From assembly GCF_900167455.1 (NCBI RefSeq), contig NZ_FUWJ01000007.1, positions 186,001 to 250,000 of the forward strand: a DNA stretch of 64,000 bases. The letters are read 5' to 3'. Source of the DNA: Enhydrobacter aerosaccus (GTDB lineage: Bacteria; Pseudomonadota; Alphaproteobacteria; Reyranellales; Reyranellaceae). Each line of letters opens with the position of its first letter. Positions within the stretch are counted from its first letter, which is position 1. The notes below the pieces were generated by a model. That model was not told the origin of the DNA. It made no database searches and was given only the letters and a program-made list of their open reading frames with translations. The translations under genes and the position numbers were made by a program. Positions 1-6,639 of the stretch are shown piece after piece.

Positions 1-392
1 ACCGTCATCGACCAGGCGAAGCCCTGGTTGATGCCGAGCAGGGCGTTGGCCGCCACCACCCAGCCCCAGCTCGGCGCCCAGCCGATCATGAACGGCACCG
101 GCAGGCCGACCAGCCAGCCCAGGATCAGCATGTGCTTGCGGCCGTAGATGTCGGCGAAGTGCCCCGACACCAGATTAGCCAGTGCCTTGACGACGCCGAA
201 GCTCACGATGAAAGAGACGACGATGGTGGTCGAGGCGATCTTGAATTCCTCGGCGCCGATCAGCGGCACCACCGTGCGCTCAAGCCCGACCATGCCGCCA
301 ACGAAGGCGTTGACCAGCACCAGCAGGGAGAATTGCCGCCAGTTCTCGCGCAAGCCGAGCCGCACGCCCCGAGAGTCGGCGGGCGCCGTCAT
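1..392 (-). CDS. MFS transporter, N-terminal part (runs off the left edge)
   Basis: Reading the minus strand from an ATG at 392 gives an open frame of about 130 residues with no stop before the window edge. It begins MTAPADSRGVRLGLRENW and holds several hydrophobic segments. The segment GHFADIYGRKHM (about residues 77-88) matches the loop 2-3 signature of major facilitator transporters (G-x3-D-x-x-GR-K/R). The substrate cannot be read from this part. The start codon overlaps the stop of the preceding methyltransferase gene as ATGA, so the two are translationally coupled in a minus-strand operon with the ETHE1-like hydrolase, which suggests export or uptake of a sulfur- or metal-related compound (inference). 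Confidence 0.85.
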   Translation of the reverse strand, partial: MTAPADSRGVRLGLRENWRQFSLLVLVNAFVGGMVGLERTVVPLIGAEEFKIASTTIVVSFIVSFGVVKALANLVSGHFADIYGRKHMLILGWLVGLPVPFMIGWAPSWGWVVAANALLGINQGFAWSMT

Positions 393-1090
393 GGCTTCTC
401 CGCACGCAGTGCCAGGAAGGCGGCGCCGAAGGTGCCGAGACGTCCGAACCACCGGTCGAACGGTGCCATCACGCGCGCGAGCCAGCCGATCCGCGGATAG
501 TAGACGGCGCCGCGCAGCGCCGTGACCCTGAGGCCCGCCTGCTCGGCGAGCGCGCGCAGTTCGCCCGGGGTGCGGAAGCGGGCCGCCTTCCAGGTGCGCG
601 ACCCCAGCCATCCCCGCACGCGACGCTGGGCGGCCCACAGGCTCCATCGACCGAGCTCGCCGAGAACGAGCCGGCCGCCCGGCCGCAGCACCCGCGCCAT
701 CTCGCGAAAGGCACCGGTGGCATCCGGCAGGAAGCAGAGGACGGTGATCGAGGCGACGACGTCGAAGCTGGCGTCGGGGAAAGGGAGCCCCTCGAGCCTG
801 CCCTCGGTGAACGTCGCCTTGACGCCTGCATCAGCCACGCGTTTTTGCGCGGCGAGCAGCATCGCCGGATCGGGATCGACGCCCGTCACCTCGGCACCCT
901 TTGCCGCCATTGTAGCGACCAGCGCGCCGTCGCCGCAGCCGGCGTCGAGAAGGCGCACGCCCGAGACGTCGCCCGCCAGGTCGAGGACTGCGCGCAACTC
1001 GATCGCTTCGGTGAGCGCGCCGAGCGATTGCGCCCGCCAGGCTTCGTAGGCCTTCGGTCCGATGGTCGTCGGTGCACCGCTCGCGTTCAT
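389..1090 (-). CDS. Class I SAM-dependent methyltransferase
   Basis: A 233-residue protein starting MNASGAPTTIGPKAYEAW. Residues 48-56 (LDAGCGDGA) are the glycine-rich SAM-binding motif I, an acidic loop follows at VTGVDPDP, and FPDASFDVV with RVLRPGGRLVLGEL are the usual post-I and motif III stretches of Methyltransf_11 proteins. The frame is open further upstream but that part overlaps the neighbouring hydrolase out of frame and looks non-coding, so I chose the ATG at 1090. It lies 14 bases after the hydrolase stop and overlaps the MFS start. The substrate is unknown; linkage to ETHE1, rhodanese and GFA proteins hints at thiol or metalloid chemistry (inference). Confidence 0.85.
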   Translation of the reverse strand: MNASGAPTTIGPKAYEAWRAQSLGALTEAIELRAVLDLAGDVSGVRLLDAGCGDGALVATMAAKGAEVTGVDPDPAMLLAAQKRVADAGVKATFTEGRLEGLPFPDASFDVVASITVLCFLPDATGAFREMARVLRPGGRLVLGELGRWSLWAAQRRVRGWLGSRTWKAARFRTPGELRALAEQAGLRVTALRGAVYYPRIGWLARVMAPFDRWFGRLGTFGAAFLALRAEKP

Positions 1091-1104
1091 GCCCTGGTAC
1101 CGGG

Positions 1105-1839
1105 CTATGCGGCGAGCAGCCCCGCATTGATCCCGCGCAAACGCGCTGCCTGCGGCGGCGGGGCGGGAATGTCCTCGAGCATCAAGCGCACGAACGCCGC
1201 CTCGTCGTCGATGCGGAACGCCGCGTTGTGGCGCCGCTCGAAGCCGACGGTCGAGGCAGGCTTGCCGCTCAGCCGCCGCCCGCACACCGAGCCGGAATAG
1301 GCGCCGGGCAGCACCTCGACGTAATCCGGCAGCGCCTTCAGGCGCTGCAGGCTCTTGAACAGAATCCGCGCACCCTCGTCGGCCGCCGAGGCGAGCTCGG
1401 TGCGTCCGACATCGCCCACCATCAGCGTATGGCCGGTGAGGACGAACCATGGCTCCTCGGCGCGGGTGTGATCGGTCACCAGCAGGCAGAGGTGCTCGGG
1501 CGTATGGCCGGGCGTGTGGAGGACCTCGGCGGTGACGTTGCCGAGCGGCAGCACGTCGCCGTGGTGCACGCCGCGGAACGGCACGGACGCATCGGCCCCG
1601 GCGAACATCGCGTACTCGGCACCCGCCGCGTCGGCGAGCCGACGGCCGGCCGACAGATGATCGGCATGCAGGTGGGTGTCGACGACGTAGAGGATCTTCA
1701 TGCCGGTGGCGTCCGCGGCGGCGAGGTAGGGCTTGACGTCGCCCAGCGGATCGACGACCGCAGCCGACGCCTTGCCGCCGCAACCGAACAGATAGGAGAT
1801 CGCCACCGGATCGGCGTGGAGGAACGGGCGCAGGATCAT
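1105..1839 (-). CDS. ETHE1-like metallo-beta-lactamase-fold hydrolase (probable persulfide dioxygenase)
   Basis: A 244-residue MBL-fold protein. THLHADHLS (residues 56-63) is the metal-binding HxHxDH motif, HTPGHTPEH (107-115) supplies the next histidine, and GDVGRTEL (141-148) carries the bridging aspartate. The THxHADH form with GDxGR is typical of the ETHE1/persulfide dioxygenase branch, which oxidises glutathione persulfide to sulfite, rather than of glyoxalase II. An AGGGAGA ribosome site lies just upstream of the ATG. It is divergent from an ArsR-rhodanese regulator, the common arrangement of sulfide-detoxification operons. A generic hydroxyacylglutathione-hydrolase role cannot be excluded. 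Confidence 0.85.
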   Translation of the reverse strand: MILRPFLHADPVAISYLFGCGGKASAAVVDPLGDVKPYLAAADATGMKILYVVDTHLHADHLSAGRRLADAAGAEYAMFAGADASVPFRGVHHGDVLPLGNVTAEVLHTPGHTPEHLCLLVTDHTRAEEPWFVLTGHTLMVGDVGRTELASAADEGARILFKSLQRLKALPDYVEVLPGAYSGSVCGRRLSGKPASTVGFERRHNAAFRIDDEAAFVRLMLEDIPAPPPQAARLRGINAGLLAA

Positions 1840-1868
1840 GGGGTGTCTCCCTGAAATCGACCACTGAC

Positions 1869-1894
1869 ATCACTTAATTTATTGATTGAATGAT
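1869..1894. promoter_or_regulatory. Inverted repeat, candidate ArsR-family operator between the divergent genes
   Basis: The AT-rich gap between the hydrolase and the regulator holds an imperfect inverted repeat: arms ATCACTTAAT (1869-1878) and ATTGAATGAT (1885-1894), eight of ten positions matching, with a six-base spacer. ArsR-family regulators of sulfide genes bind AT-rich palindromes in divergent promoters. The assignment to the adjacent regulator rests on position only. Confidence 0.5.
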
Positions 1895-1917
1895 TCCGGA
1901 CCACTAGGCTTCTGTCA

Positions 1918-2574
1918 ATGAGCCGCGCCAAACTTCAGGTCTTTGAGCAATTTGCCGAATTGGCACGCGTCCTGGGCCACGCACACCGACTCGAACTGCT
2001 CGAATACGTAGCGCAGGGCGAGCGCTCGGTGGAGCGCCTGGCGCAACTCAGCGGACTGTCCGTCGCCAACGCCTCGCAGCATCTCAAGCAGTTGCGGCTG
2101 GGCGGCTTCGTGCAGGCGCGCCGTGACGGCAAACGTGTTCTCTATGGCCTGGCCGACGGCCCCATCCTGTCGCTGCTCGCAGCGCTCCGAACCTACGCCG
2201 AGCGCAACCGCCCCGAAGTGGGCAAGATCGTTTCGGACTACTTCCATCGTCTCGACGAACTCGAGCCCGTCTCACGCAAGGAGCTGGTACACCGCCTGAA
2301 AGCCGGCACCGTGGTCGTTCTGGATGTGCGCCCTCAGGACGAGTTCGTGCTTGGCCACCTTCCCGGGGCGGTCAACATCCCGGTCGACGAGTTGAAGCGC
2401 CGCCTTGCCGATATCCCGAAGAACCAGGAGATCGTCGCTTACTGCCGCGGCCCCTATTGCGTCTTCTCCTTCGAGGCCGTCGCCCTTCTGCGCCGTCACG
2501 GCTACAAGGTCCGCCGCCTGCAGGACGGCTATCCCGAGTGGAGGGCGGCCGGGCTGCCCGTTGGTTCGTCATGA
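1918..2574 (+). CDS. ArsR-family regulator fused to a rhodanese domain
   Basis: A 218-residue protein. Residues 1-95 form a winged helix of the ArsR type (SVERLAQLSGLSVANASQHL is the recognition region). Residues about 120-215 form a rhodanese domain (VLDVRPQDEFVLGHLPGAVNIP) with an active-site-like loop CRGPYC at 176-181. The only two cysteines in the whole protein are C176 and C181; the DNA-binding part has none, unlike BigR/SqrR sensors, which use two cysteines in the ArsR fold. A likely role is to sense persulfide through the rhodanese loop and control the divergent hydrolase operon (inference). Its stop overlaps the next gene as ATGA. Confidence 0.88.
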   Translation: MSRAKLQVFEQFAELARVLGHAHRLELLEYVAQGERSVERLAQLSGLSVANASQHLKQLRLGGFVQARRDGKRVLYGLADGPILSLLAALRTYAERNRPEVGKIVSDYFHRLDELEPVSRKELVHRLKAGTVVVLDVRPQDEFVLGHLPGAVNIPVDELKRRLADIPKNQEIVAYCRGPYCVFSFEAVALLRRHGYKVRRLQDGYPEWRAAGLPVGSS

Positions 2575-2939
2575 GCGACAAGTTCGAAGGCGGCTGCCTC
2601 TGTGGCGCCGTCCGTTTCCTCGCTACTGGGGCGCCCAAAGGAGTGTTCTGGTGTCATTGCCAGAGCTGTCGCCGGCACAGTGGTGCGCCGGTCTCGGTCT
2701 TCGTCGGTATCGAGCTCCATGCCTACACGGTGACGAAGGGAGAGATCACGAAGTTCAAGTCTTCGCCGGGCACGACGCGCGGCTTCTGCCGAGCCTGCGG
2801 CTCCACGCTGACCTGCGAAGTCAGGCAACTGCCGACCGAGACGCATTTCCACGTGGGCGCGTTCGATGATCCGACCCAGTTCGAGCCATCGAAGCACTTT
2901 TTCCGCAATGAGCAGCTGCCGTGGCTGCACTTGAAGTGA
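2571..2939 (+). CDS. GFA family zinc protein (glutathione-dependent formaldehyde-activating enzyme-like)
   Basis: A 122-residue protein beginning MSDKFEGGCLCGAVRF. The cysteine pattern C9, C11, C28, C30, C33, C73 and C76 (CxC, CHCxxC, CRAC) matches the zinc ligands of the GFA/Mss4-like fold. Members were linked to S-hydroxymethylglutathione formation, but most are uncharacterised. The start at 2571 overlaps the stop of the ArsR-rhodanese gene as ATGA, so it is co-translated with the regulator. In this setting it may handle glutathione or low-molecular-weight persulfides (inference). Length is normal for the family. Confidence 0.85.
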   Translation: MSDKFEGGCLCGAVRFLATGAPKGVFWCHCQSCRRHSGAPVSVFVGIELHAYTVTKGEITKFKSSPGTTRGFCRACGSTLTCEVRQLPTETHFHVGAFDDPTQFEPSKHFFRNEQLPWLHLK

Positions 2940-3004
2940 GCGTAGCTTTGTGGGCCAGTGGCCTCAGTAGCGGACGACCATCACCGGCCGATGAGGAGAT
3001 CGAG

Positions 3005-3793
3005 ATGAGCATTGCCGCGAAAGACGACGTCACCGTCGACGCTGACGTCCTGCGAGATCAGGTCAGGGATAAGTATCGCGAGGTTGCCACCAATCCCCAC
3101 GGCGAACATCACTTCCATACGGGACGCTACCTCGCGGCGCACCTGGGATACGACGACGTCTTCGTCGCGTCTTTGCCTGATGTGGCCGTCGAGTCCTTTG
3201 CCGGCGTGGCCAATCCGTTCTCCCTGCGGCCGCTGCAAGAAGGCGAGCGGGTCGTCGATGTCGGGTCGGGAGCGGGCTTCGACTCGTTCGTGGCGTCCCA
3301 CTTTGTCGGGCCAAACGGCAATGTGGTCGGTGTCGACATGACGCAGGAGATGCTGAGTAAGGCGCGATCGACGGCTGCCTTGCTCGCCAACGCGACCGTC
3401 GAGTTCCGTGAAGGACTGGCTGAACGACTGCCGGTAGAGGACGGCTGGGCCGACGTTGTCATCAGCAACGGGGTGATCAACCTGTGCGCCGACAAACGGG
3501 CCGTCTTCGCGGAAATCCATCGAGCGCTGCGGCCCGGTGGATGGCTGCAATTCGCCGACATCGCCAACGGCAATCCGGTTCCGGCCTCGGCACTCAACAA
3601 TGTCGACCTTTGGACGGCTTGAATTGCCGGTGGTCTGCCGTGTGCAGCCTGGCAGCAGATGTTGGAAGAAGCAGGATTCACCGATGTCCGGATCGGCCCG
3701 CCGATAGACACCTTCAAGGGTGCGCGCGGCGAAAAGAATGCACGCCGGTTCGCCGTGTATGGCTATGCCTTCTTGGCGCGTAAGCCACGATAA
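3005..3793 (+). CDS. ArsM-like SAM methyltransferase, probable selenoprotein (in-frame TGA at 3620-3622)
   Basis: From the ATG at 3005 (AGGAG-type ribosome site just upstream) the frame runs to TGA at 3620-3622 and then continues in the same frame for another 56 codons to TAA at 3791-3793. The part before TGA has SAM motif I (VDVGSGAGF, residues 84-92) and ArsM/UbiE-like segments. The part after TGA (IAGGLPCAAWQQML, EEAGFTDVRIGP, YGYAFLARKPR) is the normal C-terminal third of such enzymes, so no base is missing. In ArsM-like proteins a conserved cysteine stands at about this position before an AG-rich turn. TGA at residue 206 followed by a SECIS-like hairpin therefore reads best as selenocysteine; a nonsense mutation is the alternative. 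The N-terminal cysteine of true ArsM (SLGCGNP) is replaced here (GVANP), so arsenite may not be the substrate. Confidence 0.75.
3635..3655 (+). promoter_or_regulatory. Candidate bacterial SECIS hairpin
   Basis: Directly downstream of the in-frame TGA, CTGCC (3635-3639) pairs with GGCAG (3651-3655) around an 11-base loop that begins GT. The loop starts 17 bases after the TGA. Known bacterial SECIS elements lie inside the coding region with the apical loop roughly 16-37 bases after UGA and a G among the first two loop bases, and this one fits. An alternative fold pairs CTGC with GCAG around CGTGT and also fits. Not tested by folding software. Confidence 0.5.
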
Positions 3794-3887
3794 AACTGTG
3801 ATCAGCCGAAGCGGGCGACCCCTAACAGGGCTGCCAGGAGGCCTGTGCGGCGTTTGGGTGGTCACAACGAAGAAATAGGCGGATGGT

Positions 3888-4448
3888 CTATGCCCTGAAT
3901 CGCCATCCGGCCCTCGGCGCAATGCCAAGACGCGTTGCCAAGTCCTCGACCGCCGTGCTGTTGGAAGCCTGACCGCGAATCCCGAACGAGATCAAACCGG
4001 CCCCTTCCGTTACCGTGAACTCGAGGGTCGCGCAGCATGAGCGCTCCTTCTCGGCGAGCGCGTCGAGCGCAGCGCGCAAACCTTCTCCCTTCTTGAAACG
4101 CAGTGCCAGGCCGTCCGGCGTGCGCTCCGCCATGCCGCCGAAGGCCTGCATGAGTGCCGCGATTTCCGCCATCCGCTCATGGAATGCGGCCGGCTGCAGC
4201 GAGCAAACCTCGGGGACCGTGCTTGTCGGTTCGGCGCCACAGCACGCGTTTCCGTCTCCTATCTGAATCGGCGGACAGGGAACCGATCCATAGGAACAGA
4301 AGACACAGCAATCGCCGTGCTTCGGCTTGAGCTGGCGGCCACAGCCGGCGCAGGTGTAGAAGTAGAGGCAGGCATGCGTCGGCATGGTCTCGACCGCCTG
4401 AGTGCCGCAATCCGGGCAGGTCAGCGTCGACTCCAGGATCGGGGTCAT
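3888..4448 (-). CDS. GDCCVxC-domain protein with C-terminal cysteine-pair domain
   Basis: A 186-residue protein. The N-terminal half has CPDC and CAGC zinc-ribbon pairs and then GDCCVFCSYGSVPCPPIQ, the hallmark of a small family found with mercury genes and known to include selenocysteine versions; here all positions are cysteine. The C-terminal half (from about residue 75) has EVCSLQP and EKERSCCATLEF, resembling the small CC-containing domain seen in heavy-metal clusters. The two are usually seen as separate proteins, so this may be a fusion (inference). The start overlaps the MerT stop as ATGA, so it is in the merT operon. Probable role: metal or thiol handling in the cytoplasm; function unproven. 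Confidence 0.8.
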   Translation of the reverse strand: MTPILESTLTCPDCGTQAVETMPTHACLYFYTCAGCGRQLKPKHGDCCVFCSYGSVPCPPIQIGDGNACCGAEPTSTVPEVCSLQPAAFHERMAEIAALMQAFGGMAERTPDGLALRFKKGEGLRAALDALAEKERSCCATLEFTVTEGAGLISFGIRGQASNSTAVEDLATRLGIAPRAGWRFRA

Positions 4449-4837
4449 AGCGGCGGCTCCATCCAAAACGTCAGGGCCAGTAGGCCGAAGGCCAGGACGA
4501 CGGTGACGTAAGTGAAGCGGTCTAGGACCGGCCGACTGCACGGACCCGCAACGCCACAGGCACGCGCGCGGCGTTGGCGCCATAGGAGTAGGACGGTGCC
4601 GAGGAGGCAGATGACCGCCGCGGCGAGAACATAGAGTTGATAGGGCCCGACCAGTTCTGCGATTGCAAACAGCCCGGCCGAGCTGATGCCGAGTGCGCCG
4701 AGAGCGATCGGCAGCGCGCAGCAAGATGCCACACCAAATGCCGCCAGGACCGCGCCCGCGGCAAACGTCGTCTTGGCGACGTCGCGGCCGGCTTCTGCCG
4801 GAGCTATCGGAGCGCGTGTGTTGTGAAGATCAGCCAT
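4445..4837 (-). CDS. merT: Mercuric transport protein MerT
   Basis: A 130-residue membrane protein with three hydrophobic segments. The first contains GVASCCALP, the vicinal cysteine pair that accepts Hg(II) in MerT, and the loop after the second has ACGVAGPC, the second cysteine pair. These are the family's transport ligands. It is transcribed away from merR from a classic 19-base-spacer promoter. The start at 4837 is only about three bases after the expected transcription start, and no ribosome site is visible, so the message may be leaderless. No MerP or MerA is present in this window, so reduction of imported mercury must happen elsewhere or the system serves another metal. Confidence 0.85.
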   Translation of the reverse strand: MADLHNTRAPIAPAEAGRDVAKTTFAAGAVLAAFGVASCCALPIALGALGISSAGLFAIAELVGPYQLYVLAAAVICLLGTVLLLWRQRRARACGVAGPCSRPVLDRFTYVTVVLAFGLLALTFWMEPPL

Positions 4838-4846
4838 GGTCTGGCG

Positions 4847-4877
4847 AGCCTAGACCTTGTAGGAACTACAAGGTCAA
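4847..4877 (-). promoter_or_regulatory. MerR-type promoter and operator for merT
   Basis: On the minus strand TTGACC (-35, 4872-4877) and TAGGCT (-10, 4847-4852) are separated by 19 bases, the lengthened spacing that MerR-family activators correct. The spacer overlaps a perfect inverted repeat GACCTTGTAG-GAA-CTACAAGGTC (4853-4875). This is the expected binding site for the divergent MerR protein, which would repress or activate merT and itself. Confidence 0.9.
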
Positions 4878-4905
4878 GTATGTCCGGAGTGAAGGCGGTG
4901 GAACC

Positions 4906-5415
4906 ATGGCCGGTACAGGGATGATGTCGATTGGCGCTCTTGCCAGACGCTCGGGCGTGCTGGCTGAAACCATCCGTTATTACGAGACGGAAGGGCTCTT
5001 GCGTAAGCCAGAACGCTCCGCGGGTGGCTACCGGCTGTACGACGCCTCCGATGTCGAGCGGCTGTCGTTCATCCGCCATGCGCGAGACCTCGGATTCAAG
5101 CTCGATGCCGTGAGACAGCTACTTGGTCTTGCCGACCGCAAGGTGAATACCTGCGACGAAGTCCAAGAGCTGGCTGGCGCGCATCTGGCAGAGGTACGCG
5201 CGAAGCTCGCGAACCTGCGTCGGATGGAACGCGTATTGTCGGACCTCATCCATTCCTGCGAGGGCAGCACGGTGCCCGAATGCCTGTTGCTGGAAGCCCT
5301 GGCAGCGCCCACGGTGAGAGTAGCTATGCCCAAAACGGCTCCCAGAACAGGCGTTGATGCAGCCAAGGATCCGACCGCCATACGCCGCTCGCGGTCACGG
5401 CGCCGCGTCAGATGA
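4906..5415 (+). CDS. merR: MerR-family metal-responsive regulator
   Basis: A 169-residue regulator (ATG at 4906; a second ATG at 4921 is also possible). Residues 8-75 are the MerR winged helix (IGALARRSGVLAETIRYYE, GYRLYDASDVERLSFI). A long dimerisation helix follows. Cysteines C83, C118 and C126 match the three-cysteine layout that binds Hg(II) across the MerR dimer, although the last gap is one residue shorter than in Tn501 MerR. The C-terminal tail beyond the metal loop is about 30 residues longer than usual and basic (RRSRSRRRVR). It lies divergent from merT over a shared operator and overlaps the ynfA remnant as ATGA. Confidence 0.85.
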   Translation: MAGTGMMSIGALARRSGVLAETIRYYETEGLLRKPERSAGGYRLYDASDVERLSFIRHARDLGFKLDAVRQLLGLADRKVNTCDEVQELAGAHLAEVRAKLANLRRMERVLSDLIHSCEGSTVPECLLLEALAAPTVRVAMPKTAPRTGVDAAKDPTAIRRSRSRRRVR

Positions 5416-5742
5416 TTTCTTCGATAGATCGCATGGCCAAGGCTCTCTTGATCTATATCAGCGCGGCACTCGCGGAAATTGCCGGTTGCTTTGCCTTCTG
5501 GGTATGGCTGCGGAGCGGCAAGTCGCCAGTCTGGATCTTGCCGGGCATGGCTAGTCTGGTCGCGTTCGCCTGGCTACTGACCTTGATCGACTCTGACTAT
5601 GCCGGCCGTGCCTATGCTGCTTATGGCGGTATCTACGTAGCGGTCTCTATCGCCTGGCTTTGGCTTCTCGAGGGAGCGCGACCCGACCGTTGGGACATTG
5701 TTGGAGCCGTCGTGGTTCCTTTTCGGCCCGCGTTCGACGTAG
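5412..5742 (+). pseudogene. ynfA: YnfA-family small membrane protein, deleted near the C-terminus
   Basis: The first about 100 codons (LIYISAALAEIAGCFAFWVW, YAAYGGIYVAVSIAWLW, RPDRWDIVGAVV) are a normal UPF0060/YnfA protein with three hydrophobic helices. After WDIVGAVV the frame leaves the family, while another frame reads LFGPRST and stops at 5740-5742, exactly the family's usual ending. So a short internal deletion has removed part of the last helix and shifted the frame. The shifted frame runs on to 5897 as an unrelated tail. The start at 5412 overlaps the merR stop. Confidence 0.75.
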
Positions 5743-5852
5743 GCAACGCTCGAAGGCCTCGCGAGCCAGCTGGCGACCGATCAGGCGGGCCAGGCGGACG
5801 AGAACCTCGTTCGCTTGGCCAATCCTACCGGGGGGCGCATCCACCAGCCCAA

Positions 5853-6260
5853 CTACGGGCGCGCACCAATCGGCGGCGTCGCATCTCTGCTCTGTAGAAG
5901 GCGCAGGGCATTGAACACGACGAGAAGCGACGCGCCGACGTCTGCGGCAATGGCACCCCACAAGCTCGCCATCCCGACGAATGTCAGCACGAAGAACAGC
6001 GCCTTGACGCTCAGCGAAAAGGCGATGTTCTGGCGGATCACAGCCAGTGTCCGCTTGGCGTGACGGATGAGCCAAGGAAGCCTCGAGATGTCGTCAGTCA
6101 TCAAGGCAACGTCGGCCGTCTCGATGGCGGCGTCGCTGCCGATGGCCCCCATGGCGATCCCCAGGTTCGCTCGCGCAAGCGCAGGGGCGTCGTTCACGCC
6201 GTCGCCCACCATGGCGACGGTCTCGTAGCGGCTCACGAGCTGCGGTACCGCCAAGTGCAT
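5853..6260 (-). pseudogene. C-terminal fragment of a P1B-type heavy-metal ATPase
   Basis: The minus strand encodes about 135 residues of the end of a CadA/ZntA-like metal-exporting ATPase: AMVGDGVNDAPALARANLGI is the hinge GDGxNDxP motif of P-type ATPases, followed by AIETADVALMTDD and two C-terminal membrane helices. The metal-binding, phosphorylation (DKTGT) and first six membrane parts are absent. The frame is open further left to 6332 but that part has no ATPase homology. It is a relic of a larger gene, left beside the broken ynfA, and cannot pump metal. Confidence 0.85.
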
Positions 6261-6393
6261 CTCCGGCAGAAACACCTCACGCCGAGTGCGCTTGCCGCCG
6301 TCTTCCGCGTCCGAGAAACTTAGCTCCTTCATCTACTCAACCCGACCACCAATCCGACAACACTACGCACCAGCTGGTGACTTGTTCTGAGAA

Positions 6394-6639
6394 TCACTGG
6401 TCGGATCGCTCTTTCTGCGCAGCCGCTCTCTCCAACTTGGCGGCGTAGGCCTCGATCCGGCTCTTGTCGGGTTCGGGTAGGTGAGAAGCAAGAAAGCGGG
6501 CACGGCGTGCTAGCGCCTGCAAACCCTCTGGACTATCGCCATCTCCGCGTTCTTTGTTCATTGTCTTTGCTTCCTTCTCGGATGCGGCGCTGCGTCGCGC
6601 GGAAACTTGGCCGTGCGTCGGACGAGTGAGGTTACTCAT
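6394..6639 (-). CDS. Small hypothetical protein at the end of the RND operon
   Basis: An 81-residue frame whose ATG at 6639 overlaps the stop of the RND pump gene as ATGA, which argues for translational coupling. An alternative ATG at 6561 has a better ribosome site (AAGGAAG) and would give 55 residues (MNKERGDGDSPEGLQ). The C-terminal part is a charged helix (LPEPDKSRIEAYAAKLERAA) with no membrane segment or known motif. I do not recognise the family. Its constant position after the pump would support an accessory role, but none can be assigned. Confidence 0.5.
   Translation of the reverse strand: MSNLTRPTHGQVSARRSAASEKEAKTMNKERGDGDSPEGLQALARRARFLASHLPEPDKSRIEAYAAKLERAAAQKERSDQ

Noticed and set aside
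1091..1873. Long N-terminal extension of the methyltransferase frame
   Set aside because: It lies over the ETHE1-like gene on the same strand in another frame, is arginine-rich, and has no homology; the real start is the ATG at 1090.
3623..3793. The methyltransferase as a simple nonsense pseudogene
   Set aside because: Kept as an alternative only. The downstream 56 codons are undamaged and the TGA sits at a cysteine-type position with a SECIS-like hairpin, which random decay would not explain well.
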